From Euphorbia lathyris (lineage: Eukaryota > Streptophyta > Magnoliopsida > Malpighiales > Euphorbiaceae): a stretch of 64,000 bases of DNA. The DNA lies in NCBI RefSeq assembly GCF_963576675.1, contig NC_088912.1, forward strand, positions 56,878,395 to 56,942,394, given 5' to 3'. A program made the translations under genes and the position numbers. The notes below the pieces were generated by a model. It was not told where the DNA came from. It made no database searches and saw nothing but the letters and a program-made list of their open reading frames with translations. Positions 42,195 to 51,582 of this stretch are shown piece after piece. Numbering within the stretch: position 1 is the stretch's first letter; the number at the start of each line of letters is the position of its first letter.

Positions 42195-42735
42195 GAATTA
42201 AATACATAATTGGTCATTGTTACCAAAAAAAATTACAACATTGGTCATTGAACTTATATGATTGTCTTAAAATGTTTACTTAATTTCAATTTGTCTCAAT
42301 AAAATTATTCAACTTTGATTTTTTTTTCTCAATCATGTCACTCTAACGAATTTAATGATTAAAAAGCATCAGAATGATGACATAAATAACACATCAGCAT
42401 GAGTCAACTCAGACCCTTAACCGAAACACACATAAAATCCACATATGCGCCACCTACCTATCACGTCTCAGTTATTTTTATGAAAGAAAATTAGTTTTTT
42501 TTCATTAAAATAACCGACACGTGGCTGTCACGTTTTTTTCGGTCAAAAATTTGAGTTGATTCATGTTGACGTGTCACTCATGTCATTATTTTGATACCTT
42601 TTAACTAGAGAAATCGACAGAGTGGCCTAATTGAGACAAAACTTAAAATTGAGTGATTTTATTGAAACAAATTAAAGTTGTGTGACCATTTCGAGACAAC
42701 CATGTAAGTTCAGTGACTAATTATGCATTTAATCC
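42195..42735. repeat. Mutator-like MITE, second family
   Basis: Left GAATTAAATACATAATTGGTC and right (inverted) GGATTAAATGCATAATTAGTC are terminal inverted repeats, extended further inside by CATTGAACTTATATGATTGTC and its inverted match. Flanks TCAATAGTTT (42185-42194) and TTAATAGTTT (42736-42745) match at 9 of 10, consistent with a Mutator-type duplication. No transposase. Confidence 0.8.
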
Positions 42736-42895
42736 TTAATAGTTTCCTAATCAAACACCTTAAACTCTTATTTTTAATATGAAAAACAAACGAGAGAAGA
42801 AAATAGAGTAAACAGACATCACTTGCTTCAGTTCAGTGCAATGCATGAGAAACTTCTGAATTTAAGTAAGAACTATTTATTATACACCATAAAAT

Positions 42896-43740
42896 CACTA
42901 CAATAAATTTTAGAGTAAATTTTAAATAAAACCCTTGTGGTTTCACTAGTTTTCAGATAAAGGATTATGATTTACTTTTTTTCAAAGTAAGGACTGAGGT
43001 TTTCAACTTTAATAAAATAAGGACTTTTTCGATTGATATTATTAAAATCACTCTTGATGACTTCGAAAATGACATATTTTAAGAACTAGTAATATTCTAA
43101 GCAACTTTAATTCTTCAACTTTTTTATTTTGAGATTATTTAGATGATGTTTGGTAAAGAGAGAGAAAGTTAATGTTTAAAGAGATAAAGTTCCAAAAAAG
43201 ATGATTTTCAAAAATAAAAAATGCAGTTTCATAGCAAATATGACATTGAACAACTTTAATTCTTGAAAATTTTAATTTTCAGGTCGTTAAAGATGGTTTT
43301 AATAGCATTAATCCCAAAAGGTCATTGTTTTATAAAAAGTACGAAACCTCAATCCTCGTTTTGACAAAAAGTAAACCACACTCCTTTATCTGAAAATTAG
43401 TGAAACCACAGGGGTTTTATTTGAAATTTACCCTAAATTTTATTTATCACTCTTAAAGACAAAAATACCATCATTAATAACTTATACAGTGGTATTTATA
43501 GTCCTAGTTAAAAGTAAATAATGACCATATAGGTAGTCCATTTGTTAAAAATAAACATCGACTGCTACTAACCGAGCGTTAATACTCAACAATGATAAAA
43601 ATGACCATCGTTGTATAATTCTATTGTTGTTATTATAACATTATAAAGGTCGTTATTACCATATTTTACCATTGTTATTATGACATTTAAAGAGAGAACA
43701 AACCGTCGTTATTTCTCTGTTATAGCGTGGTTATGATGAT
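42896..43740 (+). mobile_element. CACTA-like terminus and subterminal region
   Basis: CACTACAATAAATTTTA at 42896 is a CACTA-type end. The sequence is interrupted by the MITE at 42913-43433, then resumes with AAAGACAAAAATACCATCAT and several GACCATCGTTG / ACCGTCGTTA-like short repeats (43466-43720), reminiscent of CACTA subterminal repeats. No matching right end and no transposase were found, so this may be a fragment. Confidence 0.45.
42913..43433. repeat. Mutator-like MITE, copy 2
   Basis: 521 bp with inverted ends GAGTAAATTTTAAATAAAAC and (inverted) GGGTAAATTTCAAATAAAAC. A perfect 9-bp target duplication TAAATTTTA is at 42904-42912 and 43434-43442. It shares internal sequence with 34761-35121 but holds about 160 extra bases. 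Confidence 0.9.
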
Positions 43741-43764
43741 ATTTTAATAAGATAGCCTTTATCT

Positions 43765-44260
43765 TTATATTCTAGCGTGGTTGGTTATATATGCCATTCT
43801 AGTTAGAGCATATATAGTGTGATTAGAAGTGATTAGAGCATATATAGAGGCGGGTACCTTGTTTTGTTCTGGTTGATTTGATGAAGAAGGTGGAGGAATG
43901 ATGGAAGTTGTATCTAGTCTAGAGTCTTGAGCATCAGTGTGCTCAGAAGCTTTCTCAGATGTGATTTGGGGATCTTGAGCAAAGGCTTGAATTTCGGAAG
44001 TTTGGACCTTATTGGCTTCAGTTGTGGCTTGTTCCCTAGAATTAGGAACATAGGTTTGTTTTTTCCGTGTTTGACTTAGGTGCCAGAGGTTCTGATGGAG
44101 TGAAATCAGGGAAGGAGAGGTTGAGTGAGTCAGGGTCCACTTCAGAGTCGTGGTTAGAAGCATTAGGTTTGGCAAAGCTGACTTGAAGCTTTGTGCACTT
44201 CTTTGTATACCTCTTTTTGGGCTCAGCTGAAGGTGATTTGGATTTTGGAGAAGTTGATGG
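43765..44260 (-). pseudogene. Possible third-ORF fragment of another Sirevirus
   Basis: The minus strand from 44260 encodes a Ser/Pro/Lys-rich stretch (PSTSPKSKSPSAEPKKRYTK, then DPDSLNLSFPDFTPSEPLAP) that breaks by frameshift near 44040. The other frame (44175-43765) is Gln/Ser/Thr-rich. It abuts the outer end of the Sirevirus LTR at 44261, so that element inserted here. The composition resembles the start of the Sirevirus third ORF at 57439, but no firm alignment is visible by eye. Alternative: a low-complexity host exon. Confidence 0.35.
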
Positions 44261-45599
44261 TTTTGGTCCCTTGTGATATAAGGATTAGTTCCTAAGGGGG
44301 GGATAAGGAACTATTACAAAATTCTATCATTTAAAGGCTGACTTAGTTCTTATATCACTTAAGATTTTTATTTTAGCACTTGATATTGAGTGAGGTCAGA
44401 GGCAGCATTAGTTAATAAAAAAACTAAGGCTGCTTTTACCGTTGAGTCAGGAGATAGCACTAAGGAGTCTATTCCTGAACTCGGTATCAATAATCACAAC
44501 TCAGCGTTATATTAGTTAAGCGTTTTAATAGACACAATATAAAGCAAGCATATAAGGAGTTGAGGGTTAGAAGATGTTACTCAGCAGATTTATCCTGGTT
44601 CGGCCTCCTGCCTACGTCCAGTCCCCAGAATTCTTCCGAGCTTTAATCCACTACTGAGCTCTTTTAGATAGAGCACAAACCTCTTACAATAGATTTACAG
44701 AGTACCTTCCTTTACAATCCTATACTCAATACTAAGAGTAATTACAGAGTACCTTCCTCTATATCTACCTACACTCAGCACTAGCTACATCTGAATGCTA
44801 ACTACTCAGCAACTCAGAGTCTCCTCTCAATTTAAGAATTGATAAGTTTGTTCTATTAACAAAGAACACTTGTATGATCTAGTTTAAATGTTTACACAAA
44901 GATTAGAATTGGTGTAAGATTGCTTTGCTTTTTGCACAGAAACTTCAAGTGAGAATTTGCTCAGCGGTTCGACTTGGTGAAGCTCTGCATCGAATGAAGC
45001 AAATGAAGGGCCTATTTATAGTGACACCTGAGCCTTCAATGATTTCAAATTTTGAAATAACCGTTGGAGGGAAACGGCTCTGTTGTCCCTTTCGCTCCTC
45101 AATGCTCAAAGTTTTCGGCCAATAAGAACGTTGTGTTTTCTGCGTTGATTAGTGCTCAGATGCTTTTGGTCAGTAAGCGCCGGGTTGTCTCTCCATTTAT
45201 GGCAAAGTCTCATCGACAACCTTCTGTTGCGTCTAAACTTTTCCTTAAATGGATTAGCTTTGTCTACAAGTTGGTTGAGTCAACTTCTTCTTGTCTCTTG
45301 TCCCTTCTACTCAGCGGCTTCATTGTGAAGCAGTTAGCAACCCTTCTAGATCCTTCTACTTGCTGGGCTGAGCTGATCTATAAGCTTGGATTTGTTGCTT
45401 GGGCTTTAGACTTGTCTTCATGGGCTTTGGGCCTTGGTCTTAATGACTTTCAATACTTGTGAATTAAATACTCAACACTTGAACAAACACATTAGTAACA
45501 AATAAATCAAAGCATTTAAATTTAATGTGTTGGAATATTTTATCAATGGGATTTAATAATTTTATCAAATCAAAATCATTGTAGAAATGTGTTTCAACA
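44261..45599 (-). repeat. Sirevirus 3' LTR
   Basis: 1339 bp. In the element's sense it starts TGTTGAAACACATTTC at 45599, right after the polypurine tract, and ends at 44261, where the expected CA end is mutated (plus strand TTTTGGTCCC instead of TGTTGGTCCC). It matches 62716-64000 almost throughout. Confidence 0.9.
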
Positions 45600-45614
45600 A
45601 ACTCCCCCATTTTG
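45600..45614 (-). other. Sirevirus polypurine tract
   Basis: AAAATGGGGGAGTT on the minus strand, directly before the 3' LTR. Confidence 0.88.
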
Positions 45615-46189
45615 ATGTTGGTAAAAATATTAAATTAGGAACTCATCATGAAGCTCCCCCATGATTGTTGACCTTACTTTTGTTCTGAGTTCTCCCCCAT
45701 AAGGATTGGCCTACTGATTTAGCTTTGCTTTAAACATTTTAAAGTTTAACTTCAGCACGGCTCAGTTCAAGGTCAGAAGCAGGTCATGATTAAGAACATG
45801 TTCATTTCACTCAGTTCCGATACTTGTTGGAAATAATTCTATTAAACATGAGTGCTCAGATATCAGAGTTGAAGGTGATATTGAGTTATCAAGGTTACTG
45901 AGTAAGAAATACTCAGTGGCTTACACTTGAATAATATTTTATGTTCTTAAGTTGAGTTATTTGTTCAGTATCTTTTAAGTGTTAGACATTATAAGCGAGT
46001 CAAGATTCTTTAGACATAGACAATGGAATTGAAAGATTTAATCAATTTAAAGCATGATAGACAAAAATATATAGTCAGCACCTAATGTAGGAAAGATACG
46101 TTCTTATATTTAACACAGCAGGCAACACATCTGATTATACTTAACAAAAAAATAAGATCTAACAAAGCAAGTTAAGCTATCTAAGAAGT
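45615..46189 (-). other. Sirevirus 3' untranslated region
   Basis: No ORF of note. Noncoding sequence between the third ORF stop and the polypurine tract, containing several CTCAG/CTGAG motifs as in the LTRs. Confidence 0.6.
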
Positions 46190-46500
46190 CTATCTATTTT
46201 GTGTTGTATTGGACATGTTTAGATTTTCGTTGATGTGAAGTTCCTTATTGCTGATGTTGTGGTGGTCTTTCGCCAGTGGAAGTGGAGTGAGGTCCTTGCT
46301 CAGTGGAACGACTCCTTGGTTCTTCCTTAGCCTTTCCCTTTTCTTTCTCCCCTTTTTGCCAGCATCAGAACTGGGTTGGGAAGAGGAAGGATTAAACTGG
46401 CCAGCAGAAGCAGCACGCGAGAGTTTGGAGGAATACAGTTGTAGTTCACTCGTACTGTCTTTGAGACCATTGAATACTAACAATCCAGCTGTTAGACGAG
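46190..46500 (-). pseudogene. Sirevirus third ORF, C-terminal fragment
   Basis: Minus strand from 46500: RLTAGLLVFNGLKDSTSELQ, LYSSKLSRAASAGQFNPSS, then DAGKKGRKKRERLRKN and a polar tail to a stop at 46190. It is homologous to the C-terminal part of 17469-17939 (GLK block and DAGKKG). The N-terminal part lies at 56814-57439. Comparison with 17107-17939 indicates that a few hundred codons between the two parts are gone, so the nested insertion was accompanied by deletion. Confidence 0.7.
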
Positions 46501-47061
46501 GTGCCGCGGCCTAATCTCCCGGGCGGACCGGGGGGTGGACAACCTCATGGCGACGTAAGCGGTGATTGGCGCCGAAAGCAACCAATCGTGGAATCAAGCT
46601 GCTCGGCAGGACCGGAGCTCAGAGATATGGAAGAGTCGTCACCCACGAATGGGAAAATGAACACTGATCCCTTGCGGGAGACCGGTGTGGGTTCGGGAAA
46701 CTTAGGTACGAGCCGAGAAGGCTAGCTCCTTTCCGGAGAAAGGCTACTAGGCATCCCGACATCGCCCGGTTATAAACCACCGGCCTCCTACTCAGCATGT
46801 TAGACGATAACGGACTAATCGTATACTTCTTTAAGTTTAAAATTCATTTGAAACCCTTTTCTTTCTCTTTTTAGAAACCGTTTTGAGCATATGATATTGA
46901 AAAGCCACACCAGTAAAGAATCACCCATTTATGTTTATACATACACAGAGAGGGGGAAGAAAGAAGTGGTTTATTTACAACCGTGTTAAATATTATGTCG
47001 TGTGCTTATTCTACATTAACTTATTTCCCCAAAACGGATTTATTTACATGGTTCGCACCTT

Positions 47062-47307
47062 AATCGCCGTTGGAACGATTAGGGTGCGTTTCAAAACCCC
47101 GTTTGATGAAGTTCACTCGAATCGCCGTTGGAACGACTCGAATATTTGAAAACGTTTGAGATAAAAACCTTTAATGAGAAAACGTGTTTAAACATACAAG
47201 TCAATTTTACTTTGTACAAATTCTTTAAGGAAATGGTTCAAAACTCTATTATTTGCCAAGAAAACGATTTTAATTACAATGTTCGCTTAATCCGTCGTTG
47301 GAACGGG
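47062..47307. repeat. Dispersed AATCGCCGTTGGAACGA motifs
   Basis: Near-identical 19-bp motifs at 47062-47080, 47120-47138 and 47289-47307 (the last as AATCCGTCGTTGGAACGGG), each preceded by GTTCGC or GTTCAC. The ends AATCG..CGATT are partly palindromic. They lie in the transcribed part of the Tat-type LTR. Confidence 0.7.
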
Positions 47308-48103
47308 CTAAGGTTTTAAAACGTGATATTTTGAAGACGGTTTGAAATATTAATAAGAATGCCTCTATTTATTTACATTACAAAAAAACATTAGTTTAAA
47401 TAATTCAATTTGAAAACTCTTTTTTGTGATTTATTTTTCCCACTTATTTAATGGACTCTCTACTTATTATAATCACATTAACAAATCCATTTAAACCACC
47501 ATTTATACTTAAACAAAGCCCACTTGAAATATGAGCCCATGAATGGGCCAAAAGAATAAAGAAAATAACTTAACATATACACATACCTTTAAATCAAAAG
47601 GAGATTATGAGAATAAAAATTAATAAAAGGGACTACATAATACATATATGAAAATACTATATATAGTACATTTACATTTTAAAAGTGTTGAAAATAGCAA
47701 ATGAATCTTATAACTAGGAAAATAACATTTATCCAAAAATAATAATCAATGAAATAACCCAACTATCCCAAAACTACATATATACATAATTATTATAGTT
47801 TTAAACATCAAAAATAATATATACTAATTATCTCCCCAAAATGCCCAAGTAAATAACATTTAAAATAGAATTTAATGTAACTTGAATGGATAACAATAAA
47901 AAGGAAGGTAATATAATATATACATATATATAAAAATAGAGTAAAAATGGAAAAAACCAATCTCCTAAAATAATCATATATGTTAAAGTTCTAAAACAAT
48001 TTGAAAATCATATATTAACTAACTATATATATGTATACTAAGGATTAAAAGTCTAAAAGTTAAGAAAAAGGGACCGAAATGATATTTTTTACATTTGAGC
48101 AGA

Positions 48104-48130
48104 TTTACCGACGGAAAATCCGTCGGTAAA
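48104..48130. repeat. Perfect 12-bp hairpin
   Basis: TTTACCGACGGA, loop AAA, TCCGTCGGTAAA. Arms are perfect. It lies in the Tat-type LTR downstream (minus sense) of the TATA box, so it would be present in the transcript. Confidence 0.9.
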
Positions 48131-48823
48131 CAGCATTTAGTGACAGAATTGGCAAATTACAGCAGCACTCCAATATTTTCCAGATTTATTCAAAAGCTTT
48201 AAATTAAATCTAATTCAATCGTTTTGCACTTCCGAACTACCAAAGATGGATCATAGTTGAAAACGGAAGTTCCTAAAACGATGTTTTCATTTTAAAACGT
48301 TATTTGGAAACCTCTTTTAAATTAAAAAACTTATAATTACAACATTTTCGATACCCGAACTACCTTTTTATCGGATCACGGTTCGTATTGGGATATCCAA
48401 AACGAGGTTTTTTATTTTAAAACAAAACCGAATTTTATTTAACACGAAACGAAAATTAAATAAATACGCTAACTAAATAAAACGTGACAAAATAAATAAA
48501 TAACTAAAGGAATAAAAACTATAGCATAAAAAAATAAATAGAAAGAGAGCATAAATTAAATAAAATAAAGAGTCTAGTCCTCGGATAATACCTTTAATTC
48601 AGTATCTGACCGTCGAAACCGATTGATTCCACGAACCGCGAACTTCCGTTTTTTTTATGAAAAATTTAGTAAAAATTGAACTTAGGAAATTTAGAGATTT
48701 TCAATTTTAGGAAAAAAAAATGTTTTTTTCCCAAAAAATCCACTTCCTCTCTCTCTAGAAAAATATCTAGTGTGAGAAAGCTCTCCCCAAAAAATCCTCA
48801 TCCTTCACCTTGGGATCCGTGCC

Positions 48824-48834
48824 CTTATATAGGG
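48824..48834 (-). promoter_or_regulatory. TATA box of Tat-type LTR
   Basis: CCTATATAAGG on the minus strand, 26 bp from the hairpin minisatellite that lies upstream of it. Confidence 0.65.
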
Positions 48835-48860
48835 AAACGGATCCCGGAACAATGGACGAC

Positions 48861-49032
48861 GCCCAAAAAAAATTGGGCGTCGCCCATTGTGGTTGGGCGG
48901 CCGCCCAACCTAGTGTTGGGCTACCGCCCAACCTTGTTGGGCGGCCGCCCAACATGAGTTGGGCGGCCGCCCAACAATGTTGGGCGATCGCCCAACTTTC
49001 GTTGGGCGTTCGCCCGACGTGGTTGGGTGCCC
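48861..49032. repeat. GC-rich hairpin minisatellite (8 units of 21-23 bp)
   Basis: Eight head-to-tail units start at 48861, 48882, 48903, 48926, 48947, 48969, 48990 and 49012, with pattern GCCCAAC-n-GTTGGGC plus a 2-4 bp joiner (GGCC, TACC, GATC, GTTC). Each unit is itself an inverted repeat with about 7-bp arms, and GGGCGGCCGCCC forms across several joints. The open frames through it are a by-product of GC content. Confidence 0.92.
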
Positions 49033-49455
49033 GCCCGGCGACCCTCGGGGCGTGCCCTGCGCCGTCGGACGCGTGCACTTCGTGGCCGCCGAGCGCGCGT
49101 TCCGCGCAGCTAGACGCTCGCACGTCGCGACCGCCGAACGCGCGCCTCGCGCTGCCAGGCACGTGTGCTCAACGGCCCACGAGAGCGCGCACCGCCAGCG
49201 GTCCCAGGCATTGCTCGGGCGTCGAGAGCCTGCCACTCGCGGTGCGTCCGACGGACGTCGCGCGCACGTCTCGAGCCGTCAAGCGGGCGTTCGACCATCA
49301 TCGTCCGCGTGCGGGATGCCGTTGTGTGCCCGCGCCGTGCCATTAATTTTCCTCAGCTTATTATTCTTTATATATTTTTCAAAACTCCCAGAATCAATCG
49401 CTTCGACCGTCTTGTTTCAGGTTTTCGTCACAGGTCCTCCGACTCGGTGTCTACA

Positions 49456-49560
49456 GTTGCCCCTACTTTTCTATTTTGACAGTGATGTGTGTGGTTCGAA
49501 AACGTTTTTGCTAACGTAACACATGCAATGTAAAACATATAAAAGTAAAAGACACGTAAC
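49456..49560 (-). other. Internal 3' stub of Tat-type element
   Basis: Holds the purine tract AAAAGTAGGGGCAAC next to the LTR start and a short AT-rich stretch. The junction with Athila sequence lies somewhere near 49560-49580 and is not sharp. Confidence 0.4.
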
Positions 49561-49569
49561 GAGTAGGAG

Positions 49570-49904
49570 GAAACATACCTGACCTTTGCGCTGCGCGCTC
49601 CGGCGTTGCTCTCTAACTGCGCCAGATCTTCATAGTATTGTTGGACATTTGCATCCTTGAATTGGGAGAGTTTCTTGACTAACTTCTCGTCTGGTATGAA
49701 CGTAACAGCACTAGTTCCCACCATTCCCTTGCCTTTCTTAGTTTCCTTCTTTGCGCCCTCGATTTTCACTGCTTTACCAAAGCCGCAAGTTCTCATCCTG
49801 TAAGGGTGACTAAATAGCTGCACAAAAAGGGTTATCAAGAAGATGTGGGGAAAGGTGTGGGAGAAAGAAGTGGTAGAAAAAGAAAGGAGTTTACTAGGGT
49901 CCAT
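49570..49904 (-). pseudogene. Athila third-ORF start (truncated)
   Basis: Minus strand: from an ATG at 49798, MRTCGFGKAVKIEGAKKET, then GTSAVTFIPDEKLVKKLSQF and YYEDLAQLESNAGARSAKV, ending where Tat-type sequence begins. It lies downstream of Athila pol, the place of the envelope-like ORF. A Met at 49904 opens the same frame but the leader looks noncoding. No membrane segment or signal peptide belongs clearly to it. A GTATGT directly after the conserved part could be a splice donor, so a host exon is an alternative. Confidence 0.4.
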
Positions 49905-50704
49905 AATTTACCATCGTCCTTTAAGTAGTGGTTGCGTGAAACGGACTGTTGTCAGTTCCGTAATTATTACAACACCTCCCCCAGTGCCACATGTAATGCA
50001 TTGGTGTGGCAGCAAAAGCGGAGGGGAGATAGGACGTTTTCAGGAGGTTGTGCAAACGGTTACTTTTTGGCATTAACCACTCTTTACTTGCTTTGAAGAT
50101 ACCGAGAGAAGTAAACTGTGGTTAAGTACCAAAAAGTAAACCGAGAAAAAGGTGATGTGACTAGTCCCTTATTTTAAAATTTTCAATTTAAGTTGGCCAA
50201 CACATTTCCCTCCCATTTGAAATTCATTCCTCCTTTCTTACAAGTAAAAATTAAAACTCATCCCTACATGAAGGGTAGCAAGTTTCTATTTTTTCCCGTA
50301 GGACTTGGAGATGCTTCACTTGTTAAATGGTACGGACCAAGCATGTGTAACGTAATTAAACTAACTTACAAATGTTGACACAACTATATACAAAATGTGA
50401 ACAAGGTACAATGGTTTAGGGTTACCCCTCTTTCTTGCTGCAATTGGTGTTTGCAGCGAACACCCTGTTTCTGATGCTAAGTTCTTGGGGGATCTTGGAA
50501 GTGGACTGTGTCAATTGCCCCTAGGATGTCATTCTCAAGATATGATTTCAATCTCTGTCCATTCACTTTAAATGGTTCATGACCGGTTTAGACGATTTCC
50601 ACAGCTCCATGGTGAAACACCTTGTTCACTGTGTAAGGTCCAGACCATCGGGATTTCAGCTTTCTAGGAAATAGTCTGAGCCTAGAGTTGTACAAAAGTA
50701 CCCT

Positions 50705-51518
50705 CTATCCTTCGTGGAAGACTTTTTCCTGAATCTTCTTATCGTGCCATCTTTTGGTCTTATCCTTGTAGTTCACCGCATTCTCATAAGAGAACAGCCT
50801 AAATTCCTCCATCTCACTGAGCTGCAAGCGTCTCTGTTCACCAACAGCCTGTTCCTCAAAGTTCAGAAAAGTTAGTGCCCAAAAGGCTTTGTGTTCCATT
50901 TCCACTGGTAGGTGACAAGATTTTCCATATAAAAGCCGAAAGGGTGACATTCCTATTGGCATCTTATAAGCAGTTCTATAAGCCCACAATGCATTATCAA
51001 GCTTTTTTGCCCAGTCCTTCCTAAAATTGCCCACCGTTTTTTTCAAGGATTCTTTTGATCTCACGGTTGGAGATCTCTATTTGCCCACTGGTTTGTGGGT
51101 GGTATGGTGTGGCAATTCTATGAGTGACTCCAAGCTTGCCCATTAATTTTTCAAATTGTGCATTGCAGAAATGGGTGCCTTGATCACTAATGATGGCACG
51201 CGGGACACCAAATCGGGCGAACAACCTTTTCAGGAATTTTACTACTACCCGTGCATCATTATTGGGACTAGTTATTGCCTCAACCCATTTTCTTACATAA
51301 TCCACTACAACTAAGGTATATTTGTTACCAAATGATGAAGGGAATGGACCCATGAAGTCTATACCCCATATATCAAAAATTTCACACACAACAATGTTAT
51401 TTGAGGGCATAGCATTCCTGGCTGAGATATTACCTGATCTCTGACATTCGTTACATGTACTTACAAACACGTGGGCATCCCTGAATATGGTTGTCCAAAA
51501 GAATCCTGATTGAAGCAC
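50705..51518 (-). pseudogene. Athila integrase
   Basis: [15 protein letters not shown] is the zinc finger's Cys pair. The core has [35 protein letters not shown] and [20 protein letters not shown], so the D, D and E positions are kept. A frameshift near 51050 moves to RKDWAKKLDNALWAYRTAYK, then MSPFRLLYGKSCHLPVEME. It would insert cDNA. Further conserved pol C-terminal sequence continues in broken frames to about 50480. Confidence 0.85.
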
Positions 51519-51582
51519 TTTCGCGGTCGTTCTACTTGCACCATGATTCCCACCAGCTTCTCTGTCGTGGCAATGGCTCAGA

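Larger units (their letters stand above)
46502..49455 (-). repeat. Tat-type Gypsy LTR (probable 3' LTR, about 2.95 kb)
   Basis: On the minus strand it starts TGTAGACACCGAGTCGG at 49455, preceded by the purine-rich AAAAGTAGGGGCAAC, and may end CCGCGGCA at 46502 against Sirevirus coding sequence. A CCTATATAAGG box (48834-48824) gives a minus-strand promoter. A GC-rich hairpin minisatellite lies upstream of it. At 46636-46645 a TGACGACTCTTC-like motif resembles the Tat primer-binding TGGCGACTCT, so the last ~150 bp may be internal sequence and the end uncertain. No flanking duplication was found. Confidence 0.6.

Noticed and set aside
45064..45462. A 132-residue frame, repeated at 63517-63831, that could look like a conserved gene pair.
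   Set aside because: Both copies lie at the same place in the two Sirevirus LTRs, so similarity reflects LTR identity.
48861..49032. CRISPR-like array of short repeats.
   Set aside because: Units are contiguous 21-23 bp palindromes without unique spacers, in a plant LTR.
48810..49519. Long overlapping GC-rich open frames on both strands, up to 186 residues.
   Set aside because: They follow from the hairpin minisatellite and CpG-rich composition in an LTR. Arg/Ala/Pro-rich translations show no domain and coexist in several frames.
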